Below, in pieces: positions 38,231 through 47,445 of a DNA stretch of 64,000 nt (the stretch's first letter is position 1; every line of letters starts with the position of its first letter). This DNA is from Caldisericia bacterium (GTDB taxonomy: Bacteria; Caldisericota; Caldisericia; JAAYUI01). The stretch lies in the NCBI GenBank assembly GCA_017992475.1, contig JAGOOO010000001.1:180893-244892 (forward strand), read 5' to 3'. The notes below the pieces were generated by a model. It ran no database searches and was not told the DNA's origin. It saw only the letters and a program-made list of their open reading frames with translations. Both the position numbers and the translations under genes were made by a program.

Positions 38231-39480
38231 TTTTTCACCTCAATCGTTTTTGTCTTATCATCGTAAGATATTTGTGCGCCAAGCATTTCGGAAACAAATC
38301 TCAAAGGCACCATTGTTACACCATTACACATTATTTGTGGAGGCACCGAAGATGGCATGAGTTTTCTTTTTCCGTCAACGGTGGCGTAAGGATCACCTAT
38401 TACCATTTCAATCACCTTTGGTCCTGTATAGGAAATGGTGACCTTTCTTTTGGTCGCATCCCAGGAGGTCCTGCCTCCAAGTGGCTCAACTATTTCCTTT
38501 ACAGGAACAATCGTCCTGCCATTTTCAATCTTTGTAGGACAACGCAGTTTTGTGCCAACTCCATCCACATAACCAACATAGCTGCCAATTGTAAAAATGA
38601 TGACCTTTTCTTTCTTTGGATTGGCAGCATTTGTTACTTTTTTCTGGAGTTTCCCCAAATAGTCGTATGCAGACAGTGTTCCACCATCGGATGACGAAGA
38701 AACAATCACCCAATCCTTATCCTGATTGACACAAAGAGAACAGGAGGAAGCGCCAACGGCAAATTTCCTCAAATAATTCCCATCTTTGTCAAACACTTTG
38801 ACGTTTTGGCCATCCAGAACAAAGAAAATATCTTCATTTCTTGAGGCATCTATTGCAATCGGTGAATTTAATATCTCACTCTGAAAGCTCGAAAGATACG
38901 ACCCAGAAGTAGAATATTTTTTGATGCTTTGTGAGTCTACCGCATAGATTTGCTTTGATGTTGAGAAATAACATGCCTTGGGCGAAGAGAGACCCATTAT
39001 CTCGTATCTAAACTTTCCATAGTCATCAACCACAGCAATCTTCTTAAGTTGAGGATCCACAATAGCCACCCAATAATCGTCATTTGAACGCAAATAAACA
39101 ATTTCTGAAGGATTTTTTGTTTGTCCCTTGGCTACACCCACAGGCAATATATTTCTTTTAAAAACATAGTTACTTTTGGGATCAATCTCAAACATTTTGG
39201 TTTGGGATGTTGAAGATGAAACAAAAGAGATTTCGCCAGCACACCAGCAAACAGTGATTGAGCTTGCCCTCATTTGCTGTAGTTGTGATTGCGAGATGAT
39301 AGTTTGCTGGTAATTAAGGTTTTTATCAAACTTCAGGACTTTTTGACCTGAAATATCCAATACGAAGGTGTTTCCGTAAGCATCACAACTTGAATCCAGT
39401 GGTTGGGATGATATACCCATGGTGGGTATAGGCATCATAATCAAGGAAAATATTACAACAAACGACAACCACTTTTTCAT
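38227..39480 (-). CDS. Exported propeller protein with copper-amine-oxidase-like C-terminal domain
   Basis: This 417-residue protein has a signal peptide (about 1-24), an NHL/WD-like beta-propeller region (about 25-300, repeats such as GNTFVLDISGQKVLKFDKN) and a C-terminal domain of about 100 residues with VPVKEIVEPLGG and VPLRFVSEMLGA. The last part is the copper-amine-oxidase N-terminal-like domain used as a wall or stalk module in many bacteria; it does not imply oxidase activity. I chose the ATG at 39478-39480, where the signal peptide begins and which lies seven bases after a -10 box. Confidence 0.82.
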   Translation of the reverse strand: MKKWLSFVVIFSLIMMPIPTMGISSQPLDSSCDAYGNTFVLDISGQKVLKFDKNLNYQQTIISQSQLQQMRASSITVCWCAGEISFVSSSTSQTKMFEIDPKSNYVFKRNILPVGVAKGQTKNPSEIVYLRSNDDYWVAIVDPQLKKIAVVDDYGKFRYEIMGLSSPKACYFSTSKQIYAVDSQSIKKYSTSGSYLSSFQSEILNSPIAIDASRNEDIFFVLDGQNVKVFDKDGNYLRKFAVGASSCSLCVNQDKDWVIVSSSSDGGTLSAYDYLGKLQKKVTNAANPKKEKVIIFTIGSYVGYVDGVGTKLRCPTKIENGRTIVPVKEIVEPLGGRTSWDATKRKVTISYTGPKVIEMVIGDPYATVDGKRKLMPSSVPPQIMCNGVTMVPLRFVSEMLGAQISYDDKTKTIEVKK

Positions 39481-39487
39481 ATTTAAT

Positions 39488-39516
39488 TTTTTATCCTCTT
39501 TGAATATTTTTGTCAA
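39488..39516 (-). promoter_or_regulatory. Promoter of the propeller/thioredoxin pair
   Basis: On the minus strand TTGACA (39511-39516), a 17-base spacer and TAAAAA (39488-39493), ending seven bases before the ATG. An AGAGGAT inside the spacer could act as a ribosome site only if transcription starts farther upstream. Confidence 0.5.
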
Positions 39517-39539
39517 GAGCCAAATGGGGGGGTATATAA

Positions 39540-39567
39540 AAAAAGGCCCCTAAAAAGGGGCCTTTTT
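39540..39567 (-). terminator. Terminator after argF
   Basis: An 11-base-pair stem (AAAAAGGCCCC with GGGGCCTTTTT), six-base loop, followed on the minus strand by a T run; it ends the rplU-argF operon. Confidence 0.88.
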
Positions 39568-39581
39568 GTTGAAAATGGTTA

Positions 39582-40517
39582 TCAGAGGACAAGCGCCAAA
39601 ACTGCTTTTTGAACATGCAGCCTGTTTTCTGCCTCGTCAAAAACGATTGAGTATGGGGCATCAACAACCTCATCGACAACTTCTTCACCCCTGTGCGCTG
39701 GCAGGCAGTGCATGAAGAGGGCTCCACCGCTCACTTCCATGAGTTTTGGTGTTACCTGATACGGCATCATCCTCTTGACTCTCTCGGCATGCTCAGCTTC
39801 CTGGCCCATTGAGGCCCAGACATCAGAGTAGATAACATCAGAATTCTGAACGGCTTCGATTGGATCATGGCTGACTTCGATGGTTGCACCGGTGAGCTCT
39901 GCATCCTGAAGTGCATTGTCCCAGATAGTTTTATCAGGAAGATCGCCCTTTGGTGTGCAGATAACACAATCCATTCCAACTTTTGCGCAACCTTCGATAA
40001 GGCTATTTGCCATGTTGTTGGCGCCATCGCCCATATAGACGAGCTTTCTGCCACAGAACGAGCCAAATTTTTCCCTTACCGTGAAAAGGTCGGCAAGCAC
40101 CTGGCATGGGTGAAGAAGATCAGAAAGGCCGTTGACCACTGGAACTGAGCCGTATCTTGCAAGGTCAACAAGTTTTTGGTGCTGGAAAACCCTGGCCATA
40201 ATTCCATGAACATACCTTGAAAGAACTTTTGCAGTGTCAGCGATAGATTCGCCACGGGCAAGCTGAAGGTCATTTGAGGAGAGATATATCGGGTGGCCAC
40301 CAAGCTCATGCATGGCAATGTCAAAAGATAATCTGGTACGCGTGGAGGGCTTTTCAAAAATCATTGCAAGGGTTTTGCCTGCAAGGATTGGATTGATGAG
40401 CTTTCCAACCATTCTTTCAAGTTTGAGTGTGCGGGCAACATCAAATATCTGTTCGACTTCTTCGATGGTGAGATCGTGAATGGAAAGAACTGACTTTCCT
40501 TTCATGTTTATTGCCAT
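39582..40517 (-). CDS. argF: Ornithine carbamoyltransferase
   Basis: This 311-residue enzyme makes citrulline from ornithine and carbamoyl phosphate. The carbamoyl-phosphate motif STRTRLSF and the ornithine-site motif HCLPAHRGEE identify it as OTCase rather than aspartate or other carbamoyltransferases. It follows the cDPGS-like gene with a one-base TGATG overlap. Whether it serves arginine synthesis or breakdown cannot be read from this window; no other arg gene is nearby. Confidence 0.95.
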   Translation of the reverse strand: MAINMKGKSVLSIHDLTIEEVEQIFDVARTLKLERMVGKLINPILAGKTLAMIFEKPSTRTRLSFDIAMHELGGHPIYLSSNDLQLARGESIADTAKVLSRYVHGIMARVFQHQKLVDLARYGSVPVVNGLSDLLHPCQVLADLFTVREKFGSFCGRKLVYMGDGANNMANSLIEGCAKVGMDCVICTPKGDLPDKTIWDNALQDAELTGATIEVSHDPIEAVQNSDVIYSDVWASMGQEAEHAERVKRMMPYQVTPKLMEVSGGALFMHCLPAHRGEEVVDEVVDAPYSIVFDEAENRLHVQKAVLALVL

Positions 40518-41827
40518 CAGAATTTCCCCTTGATGATTTCTTCGAGGGTCGGCTTTCCAAACACGCCAAGCTCATATCCTACTCTGACAATTGGTTTATT
40601 GGTTTTGAGGACCCTGGTTATATCGATTGGCGTTGCAGAGACAACAACATCGCATGGCACTGCATCGATAGTCTCTTTGAGGTCCTTGATCTGTTCTGGT
40701 GAATAACCCATTGCTGGAAGTACATTTTCAACGTGGCAGTACTTTTCGAATGTTGCAGCGATAGAACCAACTGCAAATGGCTTCGGTGCGATTATTTCTC
40801 CGGCTCCTGCTTTTCTTGCGGCGACGAATCCTGCGCCGAAAGTCATTTCGCCATGAGTGAGTGTTGGGCCATCTTCGACAACCAAGACCCTCTTGCCCTT
40901 AATCAATTCTGGTTTTTCAACAAAAACTGGTGAGGTTGCTTCAACAATCATGGCCTTTGGATTGCGCTGGAAGATGTTGCTTCTGACGATTTCAACGTCC
41001 TCTGGGTATGCCGAGTCGATCTTGTTGATTACGACAGTATCGGCAATCAGAAGGTTTGCCTCTCCGGGATGATAGGATATTTCATGGCCTGGCCTGAGTG
41101 GATCAACTACCACGATGGCAAGATTCGGCATGATGAATGGCAGATCATTGTTTCCACCGTCCCAGATAACGATATCAGCTTCTTTTTCTGCTTCCTTGAG
41201 AATGGCGCCATAATCAACGCCAGAGTAGATTACTGCTCCAAGATCGATGTGTGGCTCGTATTCTTCTCTCTCTTCAATGGTACATTTGTGGGTATCAAGA
41301 TCAGCATAAGTTGCAAATCTCTGGACAGCCTGCTTTGCAAGGTCGCCGTAAGGCATTGGATGTCTTATTGAAACAACCTTTTTGCCCATACCACGGAGGA
41401 CTTCAATAACAGCTCTGGTGGTCTGACTCTTGCCACAACCAGTCCTGACGGCAGTAACCGAGATGACCGGCTTTGAAGACTTGAGGGCGGTCTTTTGCCA
41501 TCCAGCGAGCACAAAATCTGCTCCATTGGCAATGACCATCGAGCCCTTGTTCATGACAACTTCGTGTGGCTGGTCTGAGTAGGCGAACATGACTTCATCG
41601 GCCTTGAGGTCTTTTATGAGGCGTGGAAGCTCCGATTCGTCATAAATCGGTATTCCATTTGGATAAAGCTTACCTGTAAGTTCAACCGGATATTTTCTTC
41701 CAGCTATGTCCGGGATTTGTGTGGCCGTAAAAGCAACAACTTCATAATCCGGATTGTCTCTAAAGAGCATATTGAAGTTGTGGAAATCTCTTCCAGCGGC
41801 ACCCATGATGATTACTTTTCTAGCCAT
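40517..41827 (-). CDS. Cyclic 2,3-diphosphoglycerate synthetase-like P-loop protein (COG2403)
   Basis: This 436-residue protein has an N-terminal Rossmann-like part (KVIIMGAAGRDFHNF) and a P-loop (TAVRTGCGKSQTTRAV, about 123-138) followed by a GTPase-like core (IVIWDGGNNDLPF). It belongs to the family of archaeal cyclic 2,3-diphosphoglycerate synthetases and their bacterial relatives. The true reaction in bacteria next to argF is not established as far as I know. It sits between rplU (five bases) and argF (one-base overlap), suggesting a phosphate or acyl-phosphate link to carbamoyl phosphate use (inference). Confidence 0.85.
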   Translation of the reverse strand: MARKVIIMGAAGRDFHNFNMLFRDNPDYEVVAFTATQIPDIAGRKYPVELTGKLYPNGIPIYDESELPRLIKDLKADEVMFAYSDQPHEVVMNKGSMVIANGADFVLAGWQKTALKSSKPVISVTAVRTGCGKSQTTRAVIEVLRGMGKKVVSIRHPMPYGDLAKQAVQRFATYADLDTHKCTIEEREEYEPHIDLGAVIYSGVDYGAILKEAEKEADIVIWDGGNNDLPFIMPNLAIVVVDPLRPGHEISYHPGEANLLIADTVVINKIDSAYPEDVEIVRSNIFQRNPKAMIVEATSPVFVEKPELIKGKRVLVVEDGPTLTHGEMTFGAGFVAARKAGAGEIIAPKPFAVGSIAATFEKYCHVENVLPAMGYSPEQIKDLKETIDAVPCDVVVSATPIDITRVLKTNKPIVRVGYELGVFGKPTLEEIIKGKF

Positions 41828-41832
41828 TGTTA

Positions 41833-42147
41833 TTATGCCTCCACTATTTCTTTAATTTTAAGCTGCGTGTATTCCTGGCGATGGCCTTTCCTCCTGCGAT
41901 GATTGGTCTTGTGCCTGTAGAAAAACACGACGAGCTTTCTTCCTTTACCATGGCTCATCACTTGGGCAACAACCTTGGCATTATTGATGAACGGCTTGCC
42001 AACATTTATGTTGCCATTGTTTTCGATGAGCGTTACCTGATCGAGGGCGTAATCCTCGCCAACTTTGGCATCCAGATGCTCGACCTTTATTGTGTCGCCT
42101 GCAGCGACTTTATACTGTTTTCCACCTGTTTTAATAATTGCGTACAT
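41833..42147 (-). CDS. rplU: Ribosomal protein L21
   Basis: This 104-residue protein is L21 of the large subunit (AIIKTGGKQYKV N-terminus; KGRKLVVFFYRHKTNHRRRKGHRQEYT C-terminal block with 23S rRNA contacts). GGAGGA precedes the ATG. The usual downstream rpmA (L27) and obg are missing; the next gene is the cDPGS-like gene. Confidence 0.97.
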   Translation of the reverse strand: MYAIIKTGGKQYKVAAGDTIKVEHLDAKVGEDYALDQVTLIENNGNINVGKPFINNAKVVAQVMSHGKGRKLVVFFYRHKTNHRRRKGHRQEYTQLKIKEIVEA

Positions 42148-42225
42148 GGGTCCTCCATTTCAATAGTTCCAACTTAATAAGGCTATCTGATAGGTAATTC
42201 TTGTCAAGAAAAAAGGTTTGATAAT

Positions 42226-44697
42226 TTACCAGTCGTCGGGATATTTTGGGCGTTGTCCAAAACAACTCAATCTGTGATCTGTTGTTGCGACCAAAACACA
42301 TACAAAACCATTGTCATACACAGATGGCGATGCAACCACTGACCCTGTAAGTTTTTCAGACCAGAGTGGTTTGCCTGTTTTGGCGTCAACCATAAAAAAC
42401 ATCCCCGAATCAGAACCTGCAAAGATCACTGGTAACTGGGCGCAATTTATAAGTATGGGGCTCGACCTCATTGATTCATCAATTTTCAAGCTCCACTGAA
42501 GACTGTTTTTGAAAGAATATATCCAGCCTGATCTTCCTTCGTAAATGACTCTGCAACCAGTCTGGTCAAGAATGGCCGATGAAGTAAGCTGGTGTTCGGT
42601 GCTTTGTTTAAAAAAGACGTATGGTTTCTGCCCCCAGGCAAAAAAGTGCAAACCATAAAAATTGCCATCCTTGGCTCCAGTCATAACTGTTGCTCCATCA
42701 CAAACCGGGGTGGCCTCAATTGATGATTCAGTTTTGAATTCTGACAGTATTTGCCCTGTCGAGCATTGCACACACAAAATCCTGTTGTTGGAAACGCCAA
42801 CATACAGCACTTTTTGCACTGGTTCCTGGTCGCTGTATCTTACAAACTGGTTGTAATCTACGGTTGGTGCACCATAAGACCACCCACCAAGATCAATTGT
42901 CCATTTTATCATTGGTGCGAGAGACAGGGCATTGAACATATAAAGTTTTCTGTCTCCAGAACCTATCACAACACAACCATAATGGTCGGTGTCTGACTGG
43001 AAAACTGTTGGTGAACCATCAATCGGACCCGCTGTTTGGTATTCCCATATCACTTGGCCTGTATTTGTATCCATACAGTAAAATTTGCCATTCTGATCAC
43101 CAAAAAATAGTCTTTCTCTGTAGATTGCCGGCGAAGATCTTATTTTACCGGATGTTTTGAATTTCCATACAAGAGAGCCATCACTCACGGCTATCTTGTA
43201 CATGCTGCCATCATCACAACCAATATAGGCATAACCATTTTTTGAGAAACATGGCGTTGAGTATACCGCTTCTTTCAGATCAACCTGCCACTGCAAGATA
43301 AATGGGAATTTGTCAATGGGTTTAATGTCCATGGCTGACGTCCCATTGTGTTTTTGATCTCCCCGGAACATCGTCCAGACTTTCTTCTCCTGATACCCAT
43401 AAAAAACCTGCTCTGGCGATTCCCGTGGAAAACTGAGGCAAGTTCCCCATATCGATACTTCCTCATCATCCTGGGACAGTTGATCTTCCCATACAATAAA
43501 ATCACCGTAGATCCTTGGATTTCTTTGATCACCTATACCTTTTGCAACACAATATGTCTGGCCAGTGGACAGATTGAAGGCCATTATGTCAGAACCGAAC
43601 CTGTCAGATCCAGTAATCACCTCATAAATAACATACTGCCCGTCTGCACAGACATTCCTGTAATTGCCTGGCTCCGTTGTTACCGTTATCATCTTACTTG
43701 TCAACACATCATAACCCTTAATAATCGGTCTGATTACACCAGCAAAGTTGGGCTCGGTGTCCTCATACCAGAAAACATACCTGTCGGCACCAATCACAAG
43801 GCCATACTCCCTGTTCAGATTTGTAGAGATTGTAAGGGTCTTTTTCGTCGCTATGTTGTAACCGTAAATATCGGTCTGCCTCGAATCTGGGGTTTCCTGC
43901 GAATTCCTATTGTCTAACCATACAACAACGTCTCTTACCATTTTGGGAGTGATTTGGTCGCCAAAATCATTACAGACTGGGATTATTTTTTTATTCGAAC
44001 AGTTAAAAAGCTGAATATCCCAGTCGCCTCTTGGATTTTTTACGGTCATCGCAACAAAATTGCCAAAGAGTTCACCTGTCCCAGGGGTATCAAATTGTTT
44101 TACGAGGAACTCCTCGCCACCTTCAGAAGGTAGACCATAAATGGCAAAAGACATTGAATTTTCGTTGCCTTTAGGAACATCCCTCCAGTCTCTCCAGATT
44201 ACAAAATTTTCAGAAATCTGGGGATTGTCCTGCTTATTTTTTTCCTTGCACACATAGTCAGTAGTGCCCTTTTTGAAATCAAAAATCTTTATGTCGTAGT
44301 TGTCAACCCTCAGTCTGTCAGTATTCTCCGCCCAGACAAGCCTGTTTCTGTACTGTGCCCTAGCCCCAGATTTTTTTGCGTAATTTGGTGTTGCTTTTTC
44401 TTCACCACGGACCAGATCCATCATGTAGATACGAGGCATTATCTTGCCCTCGCGATCATGCAGTCTGGTATCGAGCCAGCTCATATAACCACCATGAATC
44501 AGCGGAGCATTCTGCGTATGCTCGTAGTTTGTCAGCTTTCTGGGTTGGAAATTTGAATATATCATCCTCTTCGTGATACCAGCATTAGAGTTCGGTATTG
44601 TCCAGAAATCATGAGGAGAAATTAAAATTGCCATCAAAAAGAAAATAAGCCAGCACAAGGCCGGCCTGTTACTTAAATGGCGATTGCAGGATGGCAT
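42226..44697 (-). CDS. Membrane-anchored double beta-propeller protein (TolB-like plus PQQ/BamB-like)
   Basis: This 823-residue protein has one N-terminal signal or anchor helix (about 12-30), then a TolB-like propeller of repeated VIWRDWR, VVWLDNR, FIVWEDQ units (about 55-430), and a second propeller of PQQ/BamB-type repeats (about 445-815; GSLVWKFKTSGKIRSSP, GQVIWEYQTAGPIDGSP, GKPLWSEKLTGS). Such pieces bind proteins or sugars outside the cell; function unknown. The ATG has no ribosome site but a -10 box ten bases upstream. Confidence 0.8.
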   Translation of the reverse strand: MPSCNRHLSNRPALCWLIFFLMAILISPHDFWTIPNSNAGITKRMIYSNFQPRKLTNYEHTQNAPLIHGGYMSWLDTRLHDREGKIMPRIYMMDLVRGEEKATPNYAKKSGARAQYRNRLVWAENTDRLRVDNYDIKIFDFKKGTTDYVCKEKNKQDNPQISENFVIWRDWRDVPKGNENSMSFAIYGLPSEGGEEFLVKQFDTPGTGELFGNFVAMTVKNPRGDWDIQLFNCSNKKIIPVCNDFGDQITPKMVRDVVVWLDNRNSQETPDSRQTDIYGYNIATKKTLTISTNLNREYGLVIGADRYVFWYEDTEPNFAGVIRPIIKGYDVLTSKMITVTTEPGNYRNVCADGQYVIYEVITGSDRFGSDIMAFNLSTGQTYCVAKGIGDQRNPRIYGDFIVWEDQLSQDDEEVSIWGTCLSFPRESPEQVFYGYQEKKVWTMFRGDQKHNGTSAMDIKPIDKFPFILQWQVDLKEAVYSTPCFSKNGYAYIGCDDGSMYKIAVSDGSLVWKFKTSGKIRSSPAIYRERLFFGDQNGKFYCMDTNTGQVIWEYQTAGPIDGSPTVFQSDTDHYGCVVIGSGDRKLYMFNALSLAPMIKWTIDLGGWSYGAPTVDYNQFVRYSDQEPVQKVLYVGVSNNRILCVQCSTGQILSEFKTESSIEATPVCDGATVMTGAKDGNFYGLHFFAWGQKPYVFFKQSTEHQLTSSAILDQTGCRVIYEGRSGWIYSFKNSLQWSLKIDESMRSSPILINCAQLPVIFAGSDSGMFFMVDAKTGKPLWSEKLTGSVVASPSVYDNGFVCVLVATTDHRLSCFGQRPKYPDDW

Positions 44698-44707
44698 TTA
44701 ATTACTA

Positions 44708-44736
44708 ATTTTAGATACTGGAGTTCAATAATGCAA
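44708..44736 (-). promoter_or_regulatory. Promoter of the double-propeller gene
   Basis: On the minus strand TTGCAT (44731-44736), a 17-base spacer and TAAAAT (44708-44713), ending ten bases before the ATG. Confidence 0.5.
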
Positions 44737-44751
44737 TAGCTCCAATGTTTC

Positions 44752-46240
44752 TTAGACCCTCGCTCTTTTCCAGCTGCCTTTTCGAACCAGGAAGGTGTTA
44801 GTGATTGTGGACATAATTGCGGAAAATATGCCAATATAGAATATCCACACATAACCCTGATCGAAAACTTTTACTGCCAGATAGACAAGGAGAATATTAA
44901 ACAGCCAGTTGTTCACTTGGCCAAATATTGACGGCCACATTGTGTATCCTGACCCTTCAAATACAGCCCAGAGCATCCATTGTGCGGCATTTATCATATT
45001 CCCAATCATAGAAAGCGCAAAAACACTTTTTCCAACCGCAATTACTGCTGGGTCTTTGTTAAATACCCAAAAAATCTGTGGGGCAAAAAAATACCCGACA
45101 ACAACCATTACAAAACCAAGGCAAACTCCTATTAGTACAGAATACCAGCCAGTCTTTTCCGACCTTTCCGGCTTTTTTGCGCCCAGGTTCTGACCAACCA
45201 AGGCCGAGGTCGCCTGCTGGAGACCAAGCAATGGAAGATTTACCAGCCCTGCAACTTTTCCACCTATTCCAAAAGCGGTAACTACACTCTGGCCGAAATT
45301 TGAAATAAGATTCATGAAAATTATCTGCGAGCTTGAACCAACAAATTGCGTAACAGTAGGCGTAAAACCAATCCTTAGATAATTTATCAATATCTGGAAG
45401 TCCGGTTTAAACAATCTCCCAAAAACAATTTTTATTCCACCTTTTTCAAAATGGAACTTCCAGTATTCTGATGAAATATTTGTAGTAATCACCTTTCTTG
45501 TATGGCAACGCGAGGAATGTAAATCTTGATATTTTGAATTTTAAGCCATTGCAAAGCATATATATTCCGATTGTCACAGCATAGACATACGCAAGAACTG
45601 TCGCCAATGCGGCACCAACAATTCCCATTTTGGGTATCGGACCAAAACCATGAATAAAAAGGGGATCAATTACAATGTTGACAAGCGAAGACGTGGCAAT
45701 AACAAACATGCTTGATTCAGCATCAGAACAACACCTAAAAATTGTATTTATCGTGTAGTAAACGAAGATTAGTGGCAACGCAGCTACAATAAACCATCCG
45801 TATAACAAGGCCAAGTCAAAAGTGCTACAAGCACAACCGACAACAAGATCAGTTTGTGCACCAGCAAATCTCACAAGATAGGGAAGAGTAAACAAACTTA
45901 TGATCGTACCAGCCAGACCAGCTAAAAATTTATAAAGGATTGTTTGTTCAGAAGCCCATGCAGCCTTTTCATAATCCTTGGCTCCCCAAAACCTCGAAAT
46001 GACCGTTATAGATCCAGGCCCAAAAATCGAATTCAACATTTGCATAAATGAATTGGCGACATTAAAAAAGAGTATCCCTGCCTGGGCCTGTGTGGCCAGC
46101 ACTCCACCAAGCGTGCCTATCCAGAACATGTCTACTACATCATAAAGGTTTTCGAAGAGTCTCCCGAGAGCACCTGGCCATGATAGTTTTACTAAGTTTT
46201 TGAAAATGCTGCCCTCAGTGAGGTCGTGGCTTGGGTCCAT
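44752..46240 (-). pseudogene. MATE family efflux transporter, split by a frameshift
   Basis: Two reading frames together encode one MATE multidrug/Na+ antiporter. The N-terminal half (45446-46240, 264 residues) covers the first six helices (LVKLSWPGALGRLFENLYDVVDMFWIG at its start), the C-terminal half (44752 to about 45492) the last six (PTVTQFVGSSSQIIFMN onward). They overlap by about 47 bases in frames differing by one base, near ALPYKKGDYYK. The combined length, about 460-470 residues, is normal, so a single-base change or sequencing error best explains it. Decay of the gene or programmed frameshifting are alternatives; no clear slippery motif with a downstream structure is seen. Confidence 0.8.
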
Positions 46241-46337
46241 AATAGAGAGAGATTTTATGCAGTTTGGACAATGCTAACAAGGAACCCTAAAAAGATAATG
46301 TTAAAAGAGTGTTTTCAGTTTGTGATTTTTTCATGTC

Positions 46338-46366
46338 TGGATTAGAGAAGAATGTTTCTATATAAT
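46338..46366 (+). promoter_or_regulatory. Promoter of hypAB
   Basis: A perfect TATAAT at 46361-46366, with a weak -35 TGGATT (46338-46343) at 17 bases. The -10 ends six bases before the GTG start of hypA, predicting transcription from the start codon itself. Confidence 0.5.
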
Positions 46367-46372
46367 GAAATT

Positions 46373-46726
46373 GTGCATGAACTTGGTATAGCAAGAAACG
46401 TCCTCGAGATAATAATAGGCGAAGCCGACCAGAGAGGCAGAAGAGCAAAATCTGTCTTTTTGAAAATTGGCCAGATATCCGGCATTGTGCCAGAATCACT
46501 CGAATTCCTGATGAAATGCCTTTCTGAAGGAACTCCAGTAGAGGGCCTCGAGGTAAAAATCGATATCGTCAAACCAGTGATGGTTTGCAAGTCATGCGGC
46601 GAGAAATTCACCGTAGAGGAGCTTTCATTCTATTGCCCCAAGTGCGGGGGTGGCGATTGTGAAACCATTGAGGGCAAGGATCTTGTAATAGAAACAATTA
46701 CACTGGAGGGCGACAATGGACCTTGA
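46373..46726 (+). CDS. hypA: HypA nickel insertion protein
   Basis: This 117-residue HypA delivers nickel during NiFe hydrogenase maturation. Starting at GTG 46373 gives the N-terminus MHELGIARN, in which His2 is the family's nickel ligand; an ATG seven codons earlier would bury it. The zinc site is Cys72, 75, 88, 91. The TATAAT box six bases before this GTG supports the choice. It overlaps hypB by 11 bases. No NiFe hydrogenase large subunit is in the window, so its client is elsewhere. Confidence 0.88.
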   Translation: MHELGIARNVLEIIIGEADQRGRRAKSVFLKIGQISGIVPESLEFLMKCLSEGTPVEGLEVKIDIVKPVMVCKSCGEKFTVEELSFYCPKCGGGDCETIEGKDLVIETITLEGDNGP

Positions 46727-47399
46727 ATTATCAAGAAAAGTTGACTTCAGGCACGAAGAAATAGCTTCAAGGATAAAAGAAAAGCTCTATAAAAATGGCA
46801 CCCTCTGCCTCAATTTTATAAGTTCTCCGGGTTCAGGAAAAACCTCGCTACTTGAAAGAACACTGGATGCGCTCAAGGAAACATACAATCTGGCAGTCAT
46901 AGAGGGTGATCCTGAGACAGACAGGGACGCAAGGAGGCTGGAAAAACTCCATGTGCCAGTGATACTCATCAACACATCCGGAACCGGGGCGTCTTGTCAT
47001 CTTTCTCCGGCTGAAATTGAGCAAGCAATAGACGATCTCCTCCTTGAAACACCACCACCAGACATAATCTTCATCGAGAACGTCGGTAACCTTGTCTGTC
47101 CCGCCGCTTACGATCTGGGGGAACATCACAAAGTTTTGTTGTTTTCAGTACCTGAGGGTTGTGATAAACCAGCAAAATACCCGGTGGCTTTCAGGGAGTC
47201 AGACCTTGTGCTGATAAACAAGATGGACCTTGCCCCATACTGCGATTTTGACCTTGAATCCCTGAAAAAAGACGCCCTGTCTGTTAACCCTTCACTCGAA
47301 TTTATTACAATGTCGATAAAAAAAGGTGATGGCCTTTCAGAGTGGTTTTCATGGATCGAGAAAAAACTCGGTGAGGTAAAAGGGCGCACAAATAAATAA
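46716..47399 (+). CDS. hypB: HypB GTPase for hydrogenase nickel insertion
   Basis: This 227-residue HypB has the P-loop SSPGSGKTSLLERTL (about 36-50), the metal motif GASCHL and the G-domain motif NKMDL. It lacks an N-terminal His-rich nickel store. It works with HypA to load nickel. It is followed by a two-way terminator facing hutU. Confidence 0.94.
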   Translation: MDLELSRKVDFRHEEIASRIKEKLYKNGTLCLNFISSPGSGKTSLLERTLDALKETYNLAVIEGDPETDRDARRLEKLHVPVILINTSGTGASCHLSPAEIEQAIDDLLLETPPPDIIFIENVGNLVCPAAYDLGEHHKVLLFSVPEGCDKPAKYPVAFRESDLVLINKMDLAPYCDFDLESLKKDALSVNPSLEFITMSIKKGDGLSEWFSWIEKKLGEVKGRTNK

Positions 47400-47402
47400 A
47401 AT

Positions 47403-47429
47403 AAAAAAGCCCCCCGAAGGGGCTTTTTT
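47403..47429. terminator. Bidirectional terminator between hypB and hutU
   Basis: An 11-base-pair stem (AAAAAAGCCCC with GGGGCTTTTTT) and five-base loop; T runs follow on both strands. Confidence 0.92.
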
Positions 47430-47445
47430 ATTAGTTAGTTTCTTA

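Noticed and set aside
42148..42225. Terminator or L21-type leader regulation around rplU
   Set aside because: Only a short CTTGTCAAG palindrome is seen and no stable stem with a T run or recognisable protein-binding leader.
46352..46372. ATG start for hypA seven codons upstream
   Set aside because: It adds seven residues before MHEL, whose His must be residue two to bind nickel, and it would start upstream of the TATAAT box.
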